From positions 4,748,341-4,812,340 of the forward strand of contig NZ_CP074126.1 in the NCBI RefSeq assembly GCF_018282095.1: a stretch of DNA of 64,000 nucleotides, in the 5' to 3' direction. Below, piece after piece: positions 33,486 through 42,793 of this stretch. Positions within the stretch are counted from its first letter, which is position 1. Every line of letters begins with the position of its first letter. Source of the DNA: Pseudovibrio brasiliensis (GTDB lineage: Bacteria > Pseudomonadota > Alphaproteobacteria > Rhizobiales > Stappiaceae). Position numbers and translations under genes: made by a program. The notes beneath the pieces are model-generated. The model was given only the letters and a program-made list of their open reading frames with translations. It was not told the DNA's origin and did no database searches.

Positions 33486-35294
33486 CTACCAGCCGCAGGA
33501 TTTGCCTTTGTTCTGCTCATCCAGATAGGCTTTGAGCGGAGCAAAATACTCAAGAATGGCGGTCGCATCAGCTTCACGGCTGCCGGTGAAGGCCTCCAGA
33601 CTGTCTTGCCACGGCAGGGCAGAACCTGTTTCCAGCATCGCGTTGAATTTCTTGCCAACTTCCTTGTTGCCATAGATGGAACACGCCGCCAGCGGCCCTT
33701 CCCACCCAGCAATGCGACAAGCCTCGCGATAGAACTGGAACTGGAAGATATGCGCGAGGAAGTAACGGGTGTACGGCACATTGTTCGGAATGTGATACTT
33801 GGCACCCGGATCAAACGCATCCGCTGCACGCTCAACCGGAGCAGCAACACCTTGATACTTCTCACGAAGCTCCCACCAGCCATCATTGTAGGTCTCTGGC
33901 GTCAGCTCACCGTTGAACACCTTCCAGCGCCACTGATCCACCAGCAGGCCAAACGGCAGAAACGCGATCTTATCCAGAGCCTGCGCCATCAGAATGTTGG
34001 TGTTCACCTCCTCTGAAGCATCCAGAGGCAGAAGGCCAATCTGTTTCAGATATTTAGGCGTGATGGAAAGGCTCACCATATCACCGATCGCCTCATGGAA
34101 CCCGTCATTCGGGTCATCCTGATACATGGGTGATTGGTGGTTATAGGCACGCTGGTAGAAGTTGTGCCCCAGCTCATGGTGAACGGTGTTGAAGTCCTCC
34201 CCCGTCACCTCAGTGCACATCTTGATGCGCAGATCCTCTTTGCCGTCTACATTCCACGCAGATGCATGACACTGCACATCTCGGTCGCGCGGCTCGGTGA
34301 TCAAAGAGCGCTCGTAGAAGGTCTCAGGCAGCGGGTCAAAGCCAAGCGAGGTGAAGAACCCTTCTGCAGTCTGCACCATTTTCAGTGGCGTATAGTTCTG
34401 CTCTTCCAGAAGTTTGGTCAGGTCATACCCCTGATCGTCGCCTTCTGCCGCTACCAGCGGATAGATGTTCCCCCAAGACTGCGCCCACATGTTACCCAGC
34501 AAATGCGCAGGGATTGGCCCATCTGCGGGCACTTTATCGGCACCGTAATGATCCACCAGCTTGCCGCGCACATAGCAATGCAGGCTGTCATAAAGCGGCT
34601 TCACCTCACCCCACAGGCGATCAACATCCTGCCGGAAATCATCCGGATCCATATCATATTTGGAACGCCACATGGAGCCGGTGTCGTTAAAGCCAAGCTC
34701 CTGAGAGCCTTGGTTCGCGATACCAACCATATCCGCATACATGTCCTTCATGGGCGGAGAAACGGTGCGCCAGCCTTTCCAAACCTCCAGCAATTTGTCG
34801 TAGTCACGGCTGGTTGCCATGATGCGGCTCAGCTTGGAAAGAGACAGCTCCTCACCGTCAATCTCGTACTTGCCCGTACCATAGATGGTTTCCATCTCGG
34901 TATTGATCTGAGCAAGCTTCTTGATCTTGTCGGGATCCTTTTCTGGTGCTGGCAGCGTCAGATTCAGCTTCAAAAGCTTCATCTTGCGGGCAAGATCTGG
35001 TGGAAGATCAAGTCCATCAAACTGTTTTGTCTGGTTGGCGAGTGAAACGTAAAGTTTCGTGGTCCGCTCAGACATCAAAGCGTTCAGCCAGTTGGTGTCA
35101 TAAGTGATGAAGTTGGCATTCACCCACGCAATGCGGCCAGCTTCCTCTCCAATCTCCTGAATGGCTATTTCTGAAGACTCGATGAATGCTTTCGCATCCT
35201 CAACCGTAACAGCCTTCTCCCCCTCAGCCTGCGCTGCACTCAACGGAATGAGCGCAAGCGAAAGTGCAGGCAACACAGATAAAAAACGCTTCAT
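33486..35294 (-). CDS. M2-family peptidyl-dipeptidase (ACE-like)
   Basis: An exported zinc dipeptidyl carboxypeptidase related to angiotensin-converting enzyme. The ATG at 35294 gives 602 residues with a signal peptide MKRFLSVLPALSLALIPLSAAQA. The zinc motif HELGH lies at about 373-377 (NTVHHELGHNFYQRAY), with the third ligand Glu in GFHEAIGDMVSLS. The chloride/substrate region VPYTRYFLAHIFQFQFYREAC is present near the C terminus. It acts in the periplasm, probably on small peptides as nutrients; no partner gene is adjacent. Confidence 0.93.
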   Translation of the reverse strand: MKRFLSVLPALSLALIPLSAAQAEGEKAVTVEDAKAFIESSEIAIQEIGEEAGRIAWVNANFITYDTNWLNALMSERTTKLYVSLANQTKQFDGLDLPPDLARKMKLLKLNLTLPAPEKDPDKIKKLAQINTEMETIYGTGKYEIDGEELSLSKLSRIMATSRDYDKLLEVWKGWRTVSPPMKDMYADMVGIANQGSQELGFNDTGSMWRSKYDMDPDDFRQDVDRLWGEVKPLYDSLHCYVRGKLVDHYGADKVPADGPIPAHLLGNMWAQSWGNIYPLVAAEGDDQGYDLTKLLEEQNYTPLKMVQTAEGFFTSLGFDPLPETFYERSLITEPRDRDVQCHASAWNVDGKEDLRIKMCTEVTGEDFNTVHHELGHNFYQRAYNHQSPMYQDDPNDGFHEAIGDMVSLSITPKYLKQIGLLPLDASEEVNTNILMAQALDKIAFLPFGLLVDQWRWKVFNGELTPETYNDGWWELREKYQGVAAPVERAADAFDPGAKYHIPNNVPYTRYFLAHIFQFQFYREACRIAGWEGPLAACSIYGNKEVGKKFNAMLETGSALPWQDSLEAFTGSREADATAILEYFAPLKAYLDEQNKGKSCGW

Positions 35295-35309
35295 GAGAGC
35301 CTCCCCCAA

Positions 35310-35698
35310 CCATGGCGTACTTAAGAGATTTCAAATGTATTTCTTATGCATAATCTCTCTGTTATGCCGTAACGGTAAGGGTTTTATCCTGTAAGTCTAG
35401 CCCGTTTATCCGCGATATTTCTCCTATTTTGGCGATAAAATCGCAAAATTATTGCACGTGCATTGGTGTGGGATTGCAACCATTTAGCTCTCTTCAGCAG
35501 CTCTACGGATATTCCTGAAGCTGGCTAATCATTGCGGTTTAGCACATCGTTTTGGGTGCTCAATGGTCACCATCGTGAATCACCAAAAGCAAGCGTTCTG
35601 TCGCTCCGGCAAAACGATCACGCAGCGTTCACGTGCCTGCCTATATGTGCTGCGTTCAAAGCCCTCAGGGTCACGATCCCTCTTAATCTGAGTAGAAC
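35310..35698. other. Intergenic region between M2 peptidase and amine oxidase
   Basis: About 390 bases between divergent genes, holding both promoters. A perfect 10-base palindrome TGCACGTGCA (35453-35462) and a small GCGAT/ATCGC hairpin (35432-35444) are visible; either may be an operator. No gene is supported. Confidence 0.4.
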
Positions 35699-37027
35699 AT
35701 GACAGAGATCTCCAGACGACAGCTCCTGCTCTCCGCCGCTGCCTTTTCCGCTGCTCCCCTCTTCATCGGACGCGCACAGGCAACAGATACGGATGTGGTA
35801 GTCATCGGAGCGGGTGCCGCTGGCATCTCTGCTGCACGGGCGTTGAAGAGCCGCGGCTACTCAGTCATCATCATTGAGGCATCGGGACGTATCGGCGGAA
35901 GAATTCTGACCGATAACGAAAGCTTCGGCGTTCCCTTCGATATGGGCGCCTCTCGCCTTCATAACCGAGGAAACAACCCCTTCGCAGATTACGGCCTCGC
36001 CAACGGCTTTGATATCTACCGCGCACCTGAAGAAACCCTCATGTATGTTGGCGACAGGCCGATAAATGACTCTGAACAAGCTGCGTTTCTTCAAGCACAA
36101 CGCAAAGCCCTCCGTGCCATGTGGCGTGCTGGCCGCGATGAACTGGACGTCTCTCCCGCTTCCGTTATTCCGGATCTGGGGGATTGGGGCTTGACCGTGG
36201 ATTTCCTCATCGGCGCCTATGAAATCGCTAAGGATCTCAACAGCTTCTCCTGCGTGGATTGGTACACCGCAGCAGGCGGCAGTGACTTCTATTGCAGACA
36301 AGGCACCGGCACCCTGTTTCAGCACTCTGCCCGTGATGTTGCTGTACAAACCGATGTAACGGCAGAGAAAATCCGTTGGGATGGGCAAGGCGTGACCATC
36401 GAAACCAGCGAAGGCACCATCACAGCAAAAGCGGTTGTCGTCACCGTCTCAACAGGTGTGCTGGCCTCTGGTGATATTGAGTTCGATCCTCCGCTCCCGG
36501 TAAGAAAACAGGAAGCAATTCAAGAGCTTCCAATGGGCCACTATTTCCATGTGGGGCTGCAGATGAGCAAAAACATCTTCGGCACCGGAGCTGATGCCTA
36601 CTTCAACTACAAAGTGGATGAAGAAGTTGACGGCTCTCCCAAAGCCTTCGGTGCGCTCACCAACGCAGGCGGAACAGATCTTTGCTATTTCGATATGGGC
36701 GGAGACTTCGCCAAACACCTGCTCGAAGCAGGCAACAACGCAGCCTATGACTTTGTCGCTTCAGAACTGAAACGGATGTTTGGCAACCACATCGAAAAAT
36801 ACATCATAGAATCCAATAGCTACGACTGGCTGCACGATCCTTACACCTATGGCTCTTATGCTGCAGCCAAGCCTGGTGGGTTCTGGGCCAGAGATGAGAT
36901 GCGTGAAAGCACTGCCGACCGCATCTGGTTCGCAGGTGAGGCCATGAGCGATGATGACTGGTCCACCATCGCTGGCGCCCACAAATCCGGTCTGATCGTT
37001 GCAGAAGAAATCTCAGAGGTTCTTTAG
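35699..37027 (+). CDS. Tat-exported FAD-dependent amine oxidase
   Basis: A 442-residue flavoprotein. The N terminus ISRRQLLLSAAAFSAAPLFIGRAQA is a twin-arginine signal, so it is folded with FAD and exported to the periplasm. The FAD-binding Rossmann motif is VVVIGAGAAGISAARAL, followed by EASGRIGGRILT; the C-terminal flavin-contact region is IWFAGEAMSDDDWSTIAGAHKSGLIVA. This is the monoamine-oxidase/NAD(P)-independent amine oxidase family. The amine substrate cannot be named. Confidence 0.88.
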   Translation: MTEISRRQLLLSAAAFSAAPLFIGRAQATDTDVVVIGAGAAGISAARALKSRGYSVIIIEASGRIGGRILTDNESFGVPFDMGASRLHNRGNNPFADYGLANGFDIYRAPEETLMYVGDRPINDSEQAAFLQAQRKALRAMWRAGRDELDVSPASVIPDLGDWGLTVDFLIGAYEIAKDLNSFSCVDWYTAAGGSDFYCRQGTGTLFQHSARDVAVQTDVTAEKIRWDGQGVTIETSEGTITAKAVVVTVSTGVLASGDIEFDPPLPVRKQEAIQELPMGHYFHVGLQMSKNIFGTGADAYFNYKVDEEVDGSPKAFGALTNAGGTDLCYFDMGGDFAKHLLEAGNNAAYDFVASELKRMFGNHIEKYIIESNSYDWLHDPYTYGSYAAAKPGGFWARDEMRESTADRIWFAGEAMSDDDWSTIAGAHKSGLIVAEEISEVL

Positions 37028-37151
37028 AGACCTGACGGCCCAAGGCGATCTCATAGCCCCATAATTTCTGGATAGGATCAAACTACGGATTTTGTAGTGT
37101 TGCAGGACCTGAAGACCAACTACTCAGCCATCATTTCCTGTAGGAGCACAC

Positions 37152-37748
37152 ATGACCAAAGTTCTGATCCTGTACTATTCCACCTACGGGCATATAGAAA
37201 CGCTCGCCGATGCGATGGCTGAAGGCGTTGAAGCGGCTGGAGCAACGGCAACAATCAAGCGTGTACCAGAGTTGACGCCGGAAGATGTCGCGCGGGCACA
37301 CAACTTCAAACTGGATCAACCAGCTCCCATCGCTGAGCCAAATGAGCTGGCCGGTTATGATGCCATCATCTTTGGCACTCCAACCCGCTTCGGCAACATG
37401 GCTTCCCAAATGCGCAGCTTTTTGGATCAGACTGGTGGCCTATGGGTTCAGGGCAAACTGGCAGGTAAGGTCGGCAGCGTGTTTACTTCCACCGGAACCG
37501 GTTCAGGCAACGAAACAACCATCAGCTCGTTCTGGACCACCCTCGCCCATCAGGGAATGGTCATCGTCGGGCTGCCATACACCTGCCCTGAAATCTCTGA
37601 CATTTCTGAGGTGCTGGGCGGTTCGCCCTATGGAGCAGGAACTATTGCTGGGGGTGATGGGTCGCTGAAACCAAAGGAAAAGGAGTTGAACATGGCCCGC
37701 TACCAAGGAAAGCACGTCGCAGAAATCGCGAAAAAGCTCAGTGCCTGA
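37152..37748 (+). CDS. wrbA: NAD(P)H:quinone oxidoreductase WrbA
   Basis: A 198-residue flavodoxin-like FMN enzyme that reduces quinones by two electrons, avoiding semiquinone radicals. The flavin phosphate loop is [15 protein letters not shown], the second loop [24 protein letters not shown], and the third [27 protein letters not shown]. An AGGAGCACAC sequence precedes the ATG. It is followed by a SoxR-box-controlled pump, consistent with a redox-stress neighbourhood. Confidence 0.95.
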   Translation: MTKVLILYYSTYGHIETLADAMAEGVEAAGATATIKRVPELTPEDVARAHNFKLDQPAPIAEPNELAGYDAIIFGTPTRFGNMASQMRSFLDQTGGLWVQGKLAGKVGSVFTSTGTGSGNETTISSFWTTLAHQGMVIVGLPYTCPEISDISEVLGGSPYGAGTIAGGDGSLKPKEKELNMARYQGKHVAEIAKKLSA

Positions 37749-37875
37749 CACTCTTTCAAGATCGTCGCCAGGTCAGAAGATGAAGCATTGAAGCTGGCTT
37801 GTCTTTGAGTGCTCTAAATCCAAAATGATCTGCATTTACACTCCAACCTCTGATAAGATTTCTCGAAAATTGTCC

Positions 37876-37906
37876 TTGACCTCAACTTAACTTGAGGAGC
37901 TAGAAC
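37876..37906 (+). promoter_or_regulatory. SoxR box and MerR-type promoter upstream of the MFS pump
   Basis: CCTCAACTTAACTTGAGG (37880-37897) differs by one base from the classic SoxR operator of soxS. It sits between a -35 TTGACC (37876-37881) and a -10 TAGAAC (37901-37906) with the elongated 19-bp spacer that MerR-family activators need. The start would fall about 58 nt before the pump ATG. SoxR itself is not in the window. Confidence 0.85.
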
Positions 37907-37970
37907 GCCCCAAAACACCAGCAAAAAATATAAGAATCCGCTGGTTAGATCGTTCTTGAAAGGAACTGAA

Positions 37971-39419
37971 ATGCAAGAACCGGGCGCAAGCGCAAACAGC
38001 AGTTGGGCTGAACTATTCACGGGCAAGCAAGCTGTTGCTTCATTGGTCCTTTCTGGTGGGATCGCGCTGCACGCCGTGAATACCTACATCTCCGCAACCA
38101 TGCTCCCCTCCATCACCGCAGATATCGGCGGGTTGGACTATTATGCGTGGAACACCAGCCTTTTCATTCTCGCGGCAATCCTCAGTGCAGCCGTGGCAGG
38201 CAAGGTGCTGCAACGTATTGGTGCCCGGCATTCATTCTTTCTGGCAGCTCTTGTGTTCATGACAGGCAGTGCGCTGGCAGCCATCGCCCCCAATATGGGT
38301 GTAATGCTTTTGGGGCGGTCTGTTCAAGGGGCTGGCGGCGGCCTCATCTTCACCCTTTGCTACTCCATGATCGCATTCATGTATCCGGAACGCCTCTGGT
38401 CCCGCGCCTTCGCGCTTCTTTCTGGCACATGGGGCATCACGACCTTGTTCGGCCCCGCCATTGGCGGCATTTTTGCTGAACTTGGCGTCTGGCGAGCCGG
38501 TTTTGGTGTGTTGGTTCCGGTGACGATCCTTTACATCATGGCCACGCTCGCCCTTTTGCCAAAGCATCAGGAAAATGGCGGCTCAGAGCACCTAATCCCG
38601 TTTGGTCAGCTGGCTCTTCTTGCAGGTTCCGTGCTCGTGCTCTCCATCACCAGCGTGTTTGAAGGCATCATCTGGAGCATTCTCGGCTTCGCTCTTTCCA
38701 TCGCAATGATCCTCACCCTGATGAAGCGCGAGAAGAAGGCAGCAACCCGCCTTTTTCCAAAAGGAGCCTTGGAGTGGGGCTCGCCATTGTTCTTTGTTTT
38801 TGCCAGCATGGCGCTCTTGATCCTCTGCGTGAACACGGAATTCTTCATGCCGTTTTATCTTCAGAAACTGTTCGCTGTTTCTCCGTTATGGGCTGGATAC
38901 ATTGCAGCAACGGTTTCAATTGGGTGGGCGTCCATGGAGGTCTATAGCGCCCGCTTTACCGATCAGGCCATGCGCCGCGTCGTGAACATCGGCCCTGTTC
39001 TCATGGCCATTGGCTTAATGACACTGGCCGTTATTCTGCCGATTGGCACCGCAGGAAACCTGATGGCGCTAGTGGTAATCACCCTCGCTCTCATTTGCAT
39101 CGGGGCTGGCATAGGCATCGGCTGGCCGCATCTGGGCGTGTTCGCGCTTCACTTGACGCCGGATGACGACAAGGAAAATGCTGCCTCCGCACTCGCAACC
39201 GTGCAGACCTTTGCAGTCGCATTCGGGACTGCACTCGCTGGTCTCATTGCCAACTCAACTGGCTTTAACAGCACTGTTGGCACCGCAGGCATCGCCAACT
39301 CAGCCTTCTGGCTCTTCTCCAGCTTCGCTGTTTTCGGTGTTCTCGGATTTTTCAGTGCGCGCAAAATCACCAAGTGGCACGCCAGCCACGGTATGGAAGA
39401 GCCGCAAGTTCAAACTTAA
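37971..39419 (+). CDS. MFS drug:H+ antiporter-type transporter (DHA2-like)
   Basis: A 482-residue inner-membrane transporter with about 14 helices, typical of the EmrB/QacA branch. The start at 37971 follows AAAGGAACTG; a TTG five codons upstream is rejected. Characteristic blocks are VNTYISATMLPSITADIGG in helix 1, GARHSFFLAALVFMTGSALAAIAPNM (motif A-like region), and GRSVQGAGGGLIFTLCYSM (motif C-like). The promoter contains a SoxR box, so expression is probably induced by redox-active compounds, which the pump may expel. Confidence 0.88.
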   Translation: MQEPGASANSSWAELFTGKQAVASLVLSGGIALHAVNTYISATMLPSITADIGGLDYYAWNTSLFILAAILSAAVAGKVLQRIGARHSFFLAALVFMTGSALAAIAPNMGVMLLGRSVQGAGGGLIFTLCYSMIAFMYPERLWSRAFALLSGTWGITTLFGPAIGGIFAELGVWRAGFGVLVPVTILYIMATLALLPKHQENGGSEHLIPFGQLALLAGSVLVLSITSVFEGIIWSILGFALSIAMILTLMKREKKAATRLFPKGALEWGSPLFFVFASMALLILCVNTEFFMPFYLQKLFAVSPLWAGYIAATVSIGWASMEVYSARFTDQAMRRVVNIGPVLMAIGLMTLAVILPIGTAGNLMALVVITLALICIGAGIGIGWPHLGVFALHLTPDDDKENAASALATVQTFAVAFGTALAGLIANSTGFNSTVGTAGIANSAFWLFSSFAVFGVLGFFSARKITKWHASHGMEEPQVQT

Positions 39420-39581
39420 GGCTTTGAAGAGAAATAGTTTTAGAGCGCCAATATAGTCCTCGTTTCACCTAAAGATCTAGAAATGCTTGCTTAAGGCAAT
39501 CATTAGATTGCAGATTGCCGTAAACGTAAGTTGGCAATCTCACTGTGATACCACCCTCAGAACAATATGAGGAGAAGTGTC

Positions 39582-40286
39582 ATGTTGAGGAAACTTGGCG
39601 CAGAATTTGTAGGAACCTTTGCTCTGGTCTCCGCGGTGTGCGGCGGGGCATTGGTTTCTTACGCACCGGTTGAATGGTATGGCGGATCTGGCCTGCTGGG
39701 TGTGGCTTTTGCTGTTGGTCTTTCGGTTGTTTGTATGGCCTACGCTTTTGGCAATGTCTCAGGTGCTCATTTCAATCCATCGGTGACCATCGGCCTCTGG
39801 GCCGCTAAGCGGTTCCCAACCGCAGATGTGATCCCCTACATCATCGCTCAGGTCATTGGCGGTACGGCCGCTGCCTTCGTGTTCTGGACCATTCTCGCGC
39901 ATGGCCCCGGTGATCCTCCAGGCTTCGCCTCCAACGGCTATGGAGAACACTCCAACGGTGGTTTCTCTGAAATCGCAGTAGCGATTACGGAAATCACCGT
40001 GACGGCTATGTTCCTGATCGTGATCATCGGCGCGACGTCGAAGAAAGCGCCTGCAGCTCTTGCGCCACTCGCCATTGGCCTCATGCTGGCCTGCATGCAC
40101 ATCATCGCAATCCCGATTTCCGGCGCATCCTTGAACCCGGCCCGCTCCACCGCAACGGCTATCGTCAACGGTGGTTGGGCTCTCGAGCAGCTCTGGATGT
40201 TCTGGATTGCCCCAATTGTGGGCGCTTTAGTTGGAGCAGCAGTCTGCTGGATCATCGGCACCTGTGGGCGGGAAGAAACCGACTAA
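39582..40286 (+). CDS. aqpZ: Aquaporin (AqpZ-like)
   Basis: A 234-residue six-helix water channel. The start at 39582 follows GAGGAG; a second in-frame ATG (39567) overlaps that site. The first half has SGAHFNPSVTIGLWAAKRFP, so the first NPA box reads NPS, and the second half keeps NPARS (SGASLNPARSTATAIVNGG). The selectivity-filter residues (Phe, His, Thr/Arg) appear in the normal context. It is likely a water channel like AqpZ. Monocistronic between the MFS pump and the TonB-dependent receptor. Confidence 0.92.
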   Translation: MLRKLGAEFVGTFALVSAVCGGALVSYAPVEWYGGSGLLGVAFAVGLSVVCMAYAFGNVSGAHFNPSVTIGLWAAKRFPTADVIPYIIAQVIGGTAAAFVFWTILAHGPGDPPGFASNGYGEHSNGGFSEIAVAITEITVTAMFLIVIIGATSKKAPAALAPLAIGLMLACMHIIAIPISGASLNPARSTATAIVNGGWALEQLWMFWIAPIVGALVGAAVCWIIGTCGREETD

Positions 40287-40399
40287 CCAGCAGAATTTAC
40301 AGCACAATTCAGCCCTGCTCACGTTTGAAAAGATGTGCGCAGGGCCAATTACATCTGCTCATTAAATCCCCAGCTAGGGAAAACCCCTCAATTAAAACT

Positions 40400-40414
40400 T
40401 GACTATTATACTCA
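40400..40414 (+). promoter_or_regulatory. Possible iron-responsive (RirA-type) operator before the receptor gene
   Basis: TGA, nine bases, TCA matches the loose RirA/IRO consensus TGA-N9-TCA, 107 bp before the receptor start. The pattern is short and could occur by chance. Confidence 0.3.
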
Positions 40415-40520
40415 TATTTATAAAACACAGCTAGAAACAACGTTTGCAAAATGCAGACTCAAGCTAGCTAAAGCAGCGTCTCAGCCAGCCACTCCCATAC
40501 AAATTCAGACTGAGGCGATC

Positions 40521-42608
40521 ATGTCTAATTCGCGCTACTCCCGTGCGGCCCTCCTGGCCAGCACGACCCTCTCGCTCGCCCTGATTTCTGCAGCTGTTTC
40601 AGCGCAGGAAGCCACACAACCTGCTGAAGTTGAGAGCCCAGCAACAATGCTGGATGAAATCATCGTTTCTGCAGGTAAGGAAAAAGTGGCGATTGATACG
40701 CCTCAGGCAGTCTCCTCCGTTTCACAGGAACAGATTGAAGCATCTCAGAGCAACACTCTGGGGGAGATTTTGAACACGGTGCCAGGCGTTACAACCATCA
40801 ACGCCGATAATGCACTGGGCCAGTCTTTGAATATTCGCGGTATCGGTGGTGCGTTCGCCTCTGATGAAAACCGTATGATTATGCAGATTGATGGGGTTAC
40901 ATCATTCTTCGAGATGTACCGGGCAGGCTCATTCTTCTTCGACAGCGAGCTGTTAAAGGAGGTTGAAGTACTCCGTGGTCCAGCCTCCTCTACACTGTTC
41001 GGTTCAGGTGCAATAGGTGGTGTTGTTAGCGCACGGACGAAGGATGCGAGCGACTTCCTTGAAGGCGATGACAAACTGGCAGTTCGCACTAAAGCTCTTT
41101 GGGATTCAAATGGCAATGGCGCTCGCGGTACCGTCACTGTTGCTGCACGGCCTCTGGAAGATCTGGAGATGTTGCTGAATCTAAACTACGGCCGTGACGG
41201 TGATTATGATGGTGCCGGCGGCCAGGAGCTTGGCAACTCTCGTATGACAGACCTCTCAGGTCTTGCTAAGCTCAAGTACAGCTTCGGAGCTAACAAAGAC
41301 CAGTCGCTTACTGCGAGCTATTTCAACGTCGAAAAATCTGGCAAAGGTCTCTATGACCAAATTACGTTCAGCCCGGGTTTTGGTTACGCAGATCAGGTTA
41401 CAAATGAGCAGCAGGCTGTGCTTGCCTACGAAAATGCGTTTTCTAATAATGACTTGTTAGATCTCAAGGCGCAGATTTCATGGAGTCAGACACAGCGTGA
41501 GCTGGATGACATTACTTACCGGAGTACTCGACCAGGAAGCGTACCAGCACCATTGGGCACTGAGGCGGAGTATGTCTACAACACGTGGCAGGCAAAGCTG
41601 GAAAATACCTCAGAAGTGCAGTTCTCAGAAAGTTTGGATGCCTATTTCACCTATGGTGTTGAAGGCAAATACCATGAGCGCCTTAATCCGCGTTTGAACC
41701 CAGACGGTAGCGTAACTCCTGGCTCGTCATCCCATCCAGAGGGTGAGTCTCATTCAGTTGGTATTTTCGGGCAAGCTGAGTTTGTAATTAATGAGCGCCT
41801 TACACTCATTCCTGGGATGCGTGTTGACCACTCTCGCTTGAAACCAGGCAATGGAGTTGCTCTTCGGAAGGATTTGGATGAAACGGCGTATTCTCCAAAA
41901 CTTGCAGCGATTTACGAGCTGACTGAATGGGTGAATGTGTTCGGTTCGGTATCGCATACCGAGCGCATGCCAGTACTGGATGAAGTGTTTTCTGGTGATG
42001 GTTTTACAGATCTTGGAAAAGAAAAATCCAACAACTTTGAAGCAGGTCTTGGGTTTAAGTTCAATGATGTGCTGCTAGCAAATGATAGCCTTCGCTTCAA
42101 AGTGACAGGCTTCTATAACAACATCGATAACTACCTTTACTCTTCTAGGGATCATGCGACGGGCAAAACAATCACGACAGCGATTGATGAAGCACGGATC
42201 AAAGGTGTGGAGCTGGAAGCTGGATACTCTTCAGAGAGATGGTATGGAAACCTGGGCGCATCTCTGACGCGCGGTGACAACCTTTCTGATGATGAGCATC
42301 TGGAAAGTGTGGCCGCTGATAACCTTTTTGTCTCAGTAGGCTATAAGTTCACAGACTATAATCTGGATGTTTCCTGGCGTTCTGATCTGTATGCTGAGCA
42401 AGATCGCGTGAATGATGCTGCTGACGCATCCCCGGGATACGCACTGCATAGTGCACGTTTGGCATGGAAACCTGAAGATGGCTTCCTTGCTGGCTCTGAA
42501 GTTCGTGCAAGTGTAACCAACATCTTTGATCAAAAATACACAGCGCATCTAAGCGAGACTGAAGGCAAAGGCCGTTCCTTCAAGCTTAGTTTGGCGAAAA
42601 CATTCTAA
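40521..42608 (+). CDS. TonB-dependent outer-membrane receptor
   Basis: A 695-residue receptor. The start at 40521 gives a signal peptide MSNSRYSRAALLASTTLSLALISAAVSAQ; the frame extends upstream to 40335 but without receptor similarity. A TonB box-like segment (LDEIIVSAGK) is followed by the plug (VSSVSQEQIEASQSNTLGEILNTVPGV, NIRGIGGAFASDENRMIMQIDGV, EVEVLRGPASSTLFGSGAIGGVV) and a 22-strand barrel ending in Phe (FKLSLAKTF). The class resembles heme/hemoglobin or siderophore receptors, but the ligand is unproven. It has its own terminator; no transport partner is adjacent. Confidence 0.9.
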   Translation: MSNSRYSRAALLASTTLSLALISAAVSAQEATQPAEVESPATMLDEIIVSAGKEKVAIDTPQAVSSVSQEQIEASQSNTLGEILNTVPGVTTINADNALGQSLNIRGIGGAFASDENRMIMQIDGVTSFFEMYRAGSFFFDSELLKEVEVLRGPASSTLFGSGAIGGVVSARTKDASDFLEGDDKLAVRTKALWDSNGNGARGTVTVAARPLEDLEMLLNLNYGRDGDYDGAGGQELGNSRMTDLSGLAKLKYSFGANKDQSLTASYFNVEKSGKGLYDQITFSPGFGYADQVTNEQQAVLAYENAFSNNDLLDLKAQISWSQTQRELDDITYRSTRPGSVPAPLGTEAEYVYNTWQAKLENTSEVQFSESLDAYFTYGVEGKYHERLNPRLNPDGSVTPGSSSHPEGESHSVGIFGQAEFVINERLTLIPGMRVDHSRLKPGNGVALRKDLDETAYSPKLAAIYELTEWVNVFGSVSHTERMPVLDEVFSGDGFTDLGKEKSNNFEAGLGFKFNDVLLANDSLRFKVTGFYNNIDNYLYSSRDHATGKTITTAIDEARIKGVELEAGYSSERWYGNLGASLTRGDNLSDDEHLESVAADNLFVSVGYKFTDYNLDVSWRSDLYAEQDRVNDAADASPGYALHSARLAWKPEDGFLAGSEVRASVTNIFDQKYTAHLSETEGKGRSFKLSLAKTF

Positions 42609-42706
42609 GCCTCTTTTCGGTGCGCTGTGAGTGCGGCGTGTCTGGCAATGCTGGTGAGACAGATTTGCCTGAATGAGGCCAGGCCCTTTGTGGCGGAGGG
42701 CTGGAG

Positions 42707-42743
42707 ACGGCGGGGAAGCAATTCTCCGCCGCTTTCTTTTTTT
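42707..42743 (+). terminator. Intrinsic terminator after the TonB receptor gene
   Basis: GGCGGGGAA (42709-42717) pairs with TTCTCCGCC (42722-42730) around a GCAA tetraloop, then CTTTCTTTTTTTC. It lies about 100 nt after the stop. Confidence 0.85.
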
Positions 42744-42793
42744 CAGCGTATGGCTGAAAAATTAGGGCCATTTTAGGCCGTGACGAGAGCCGC

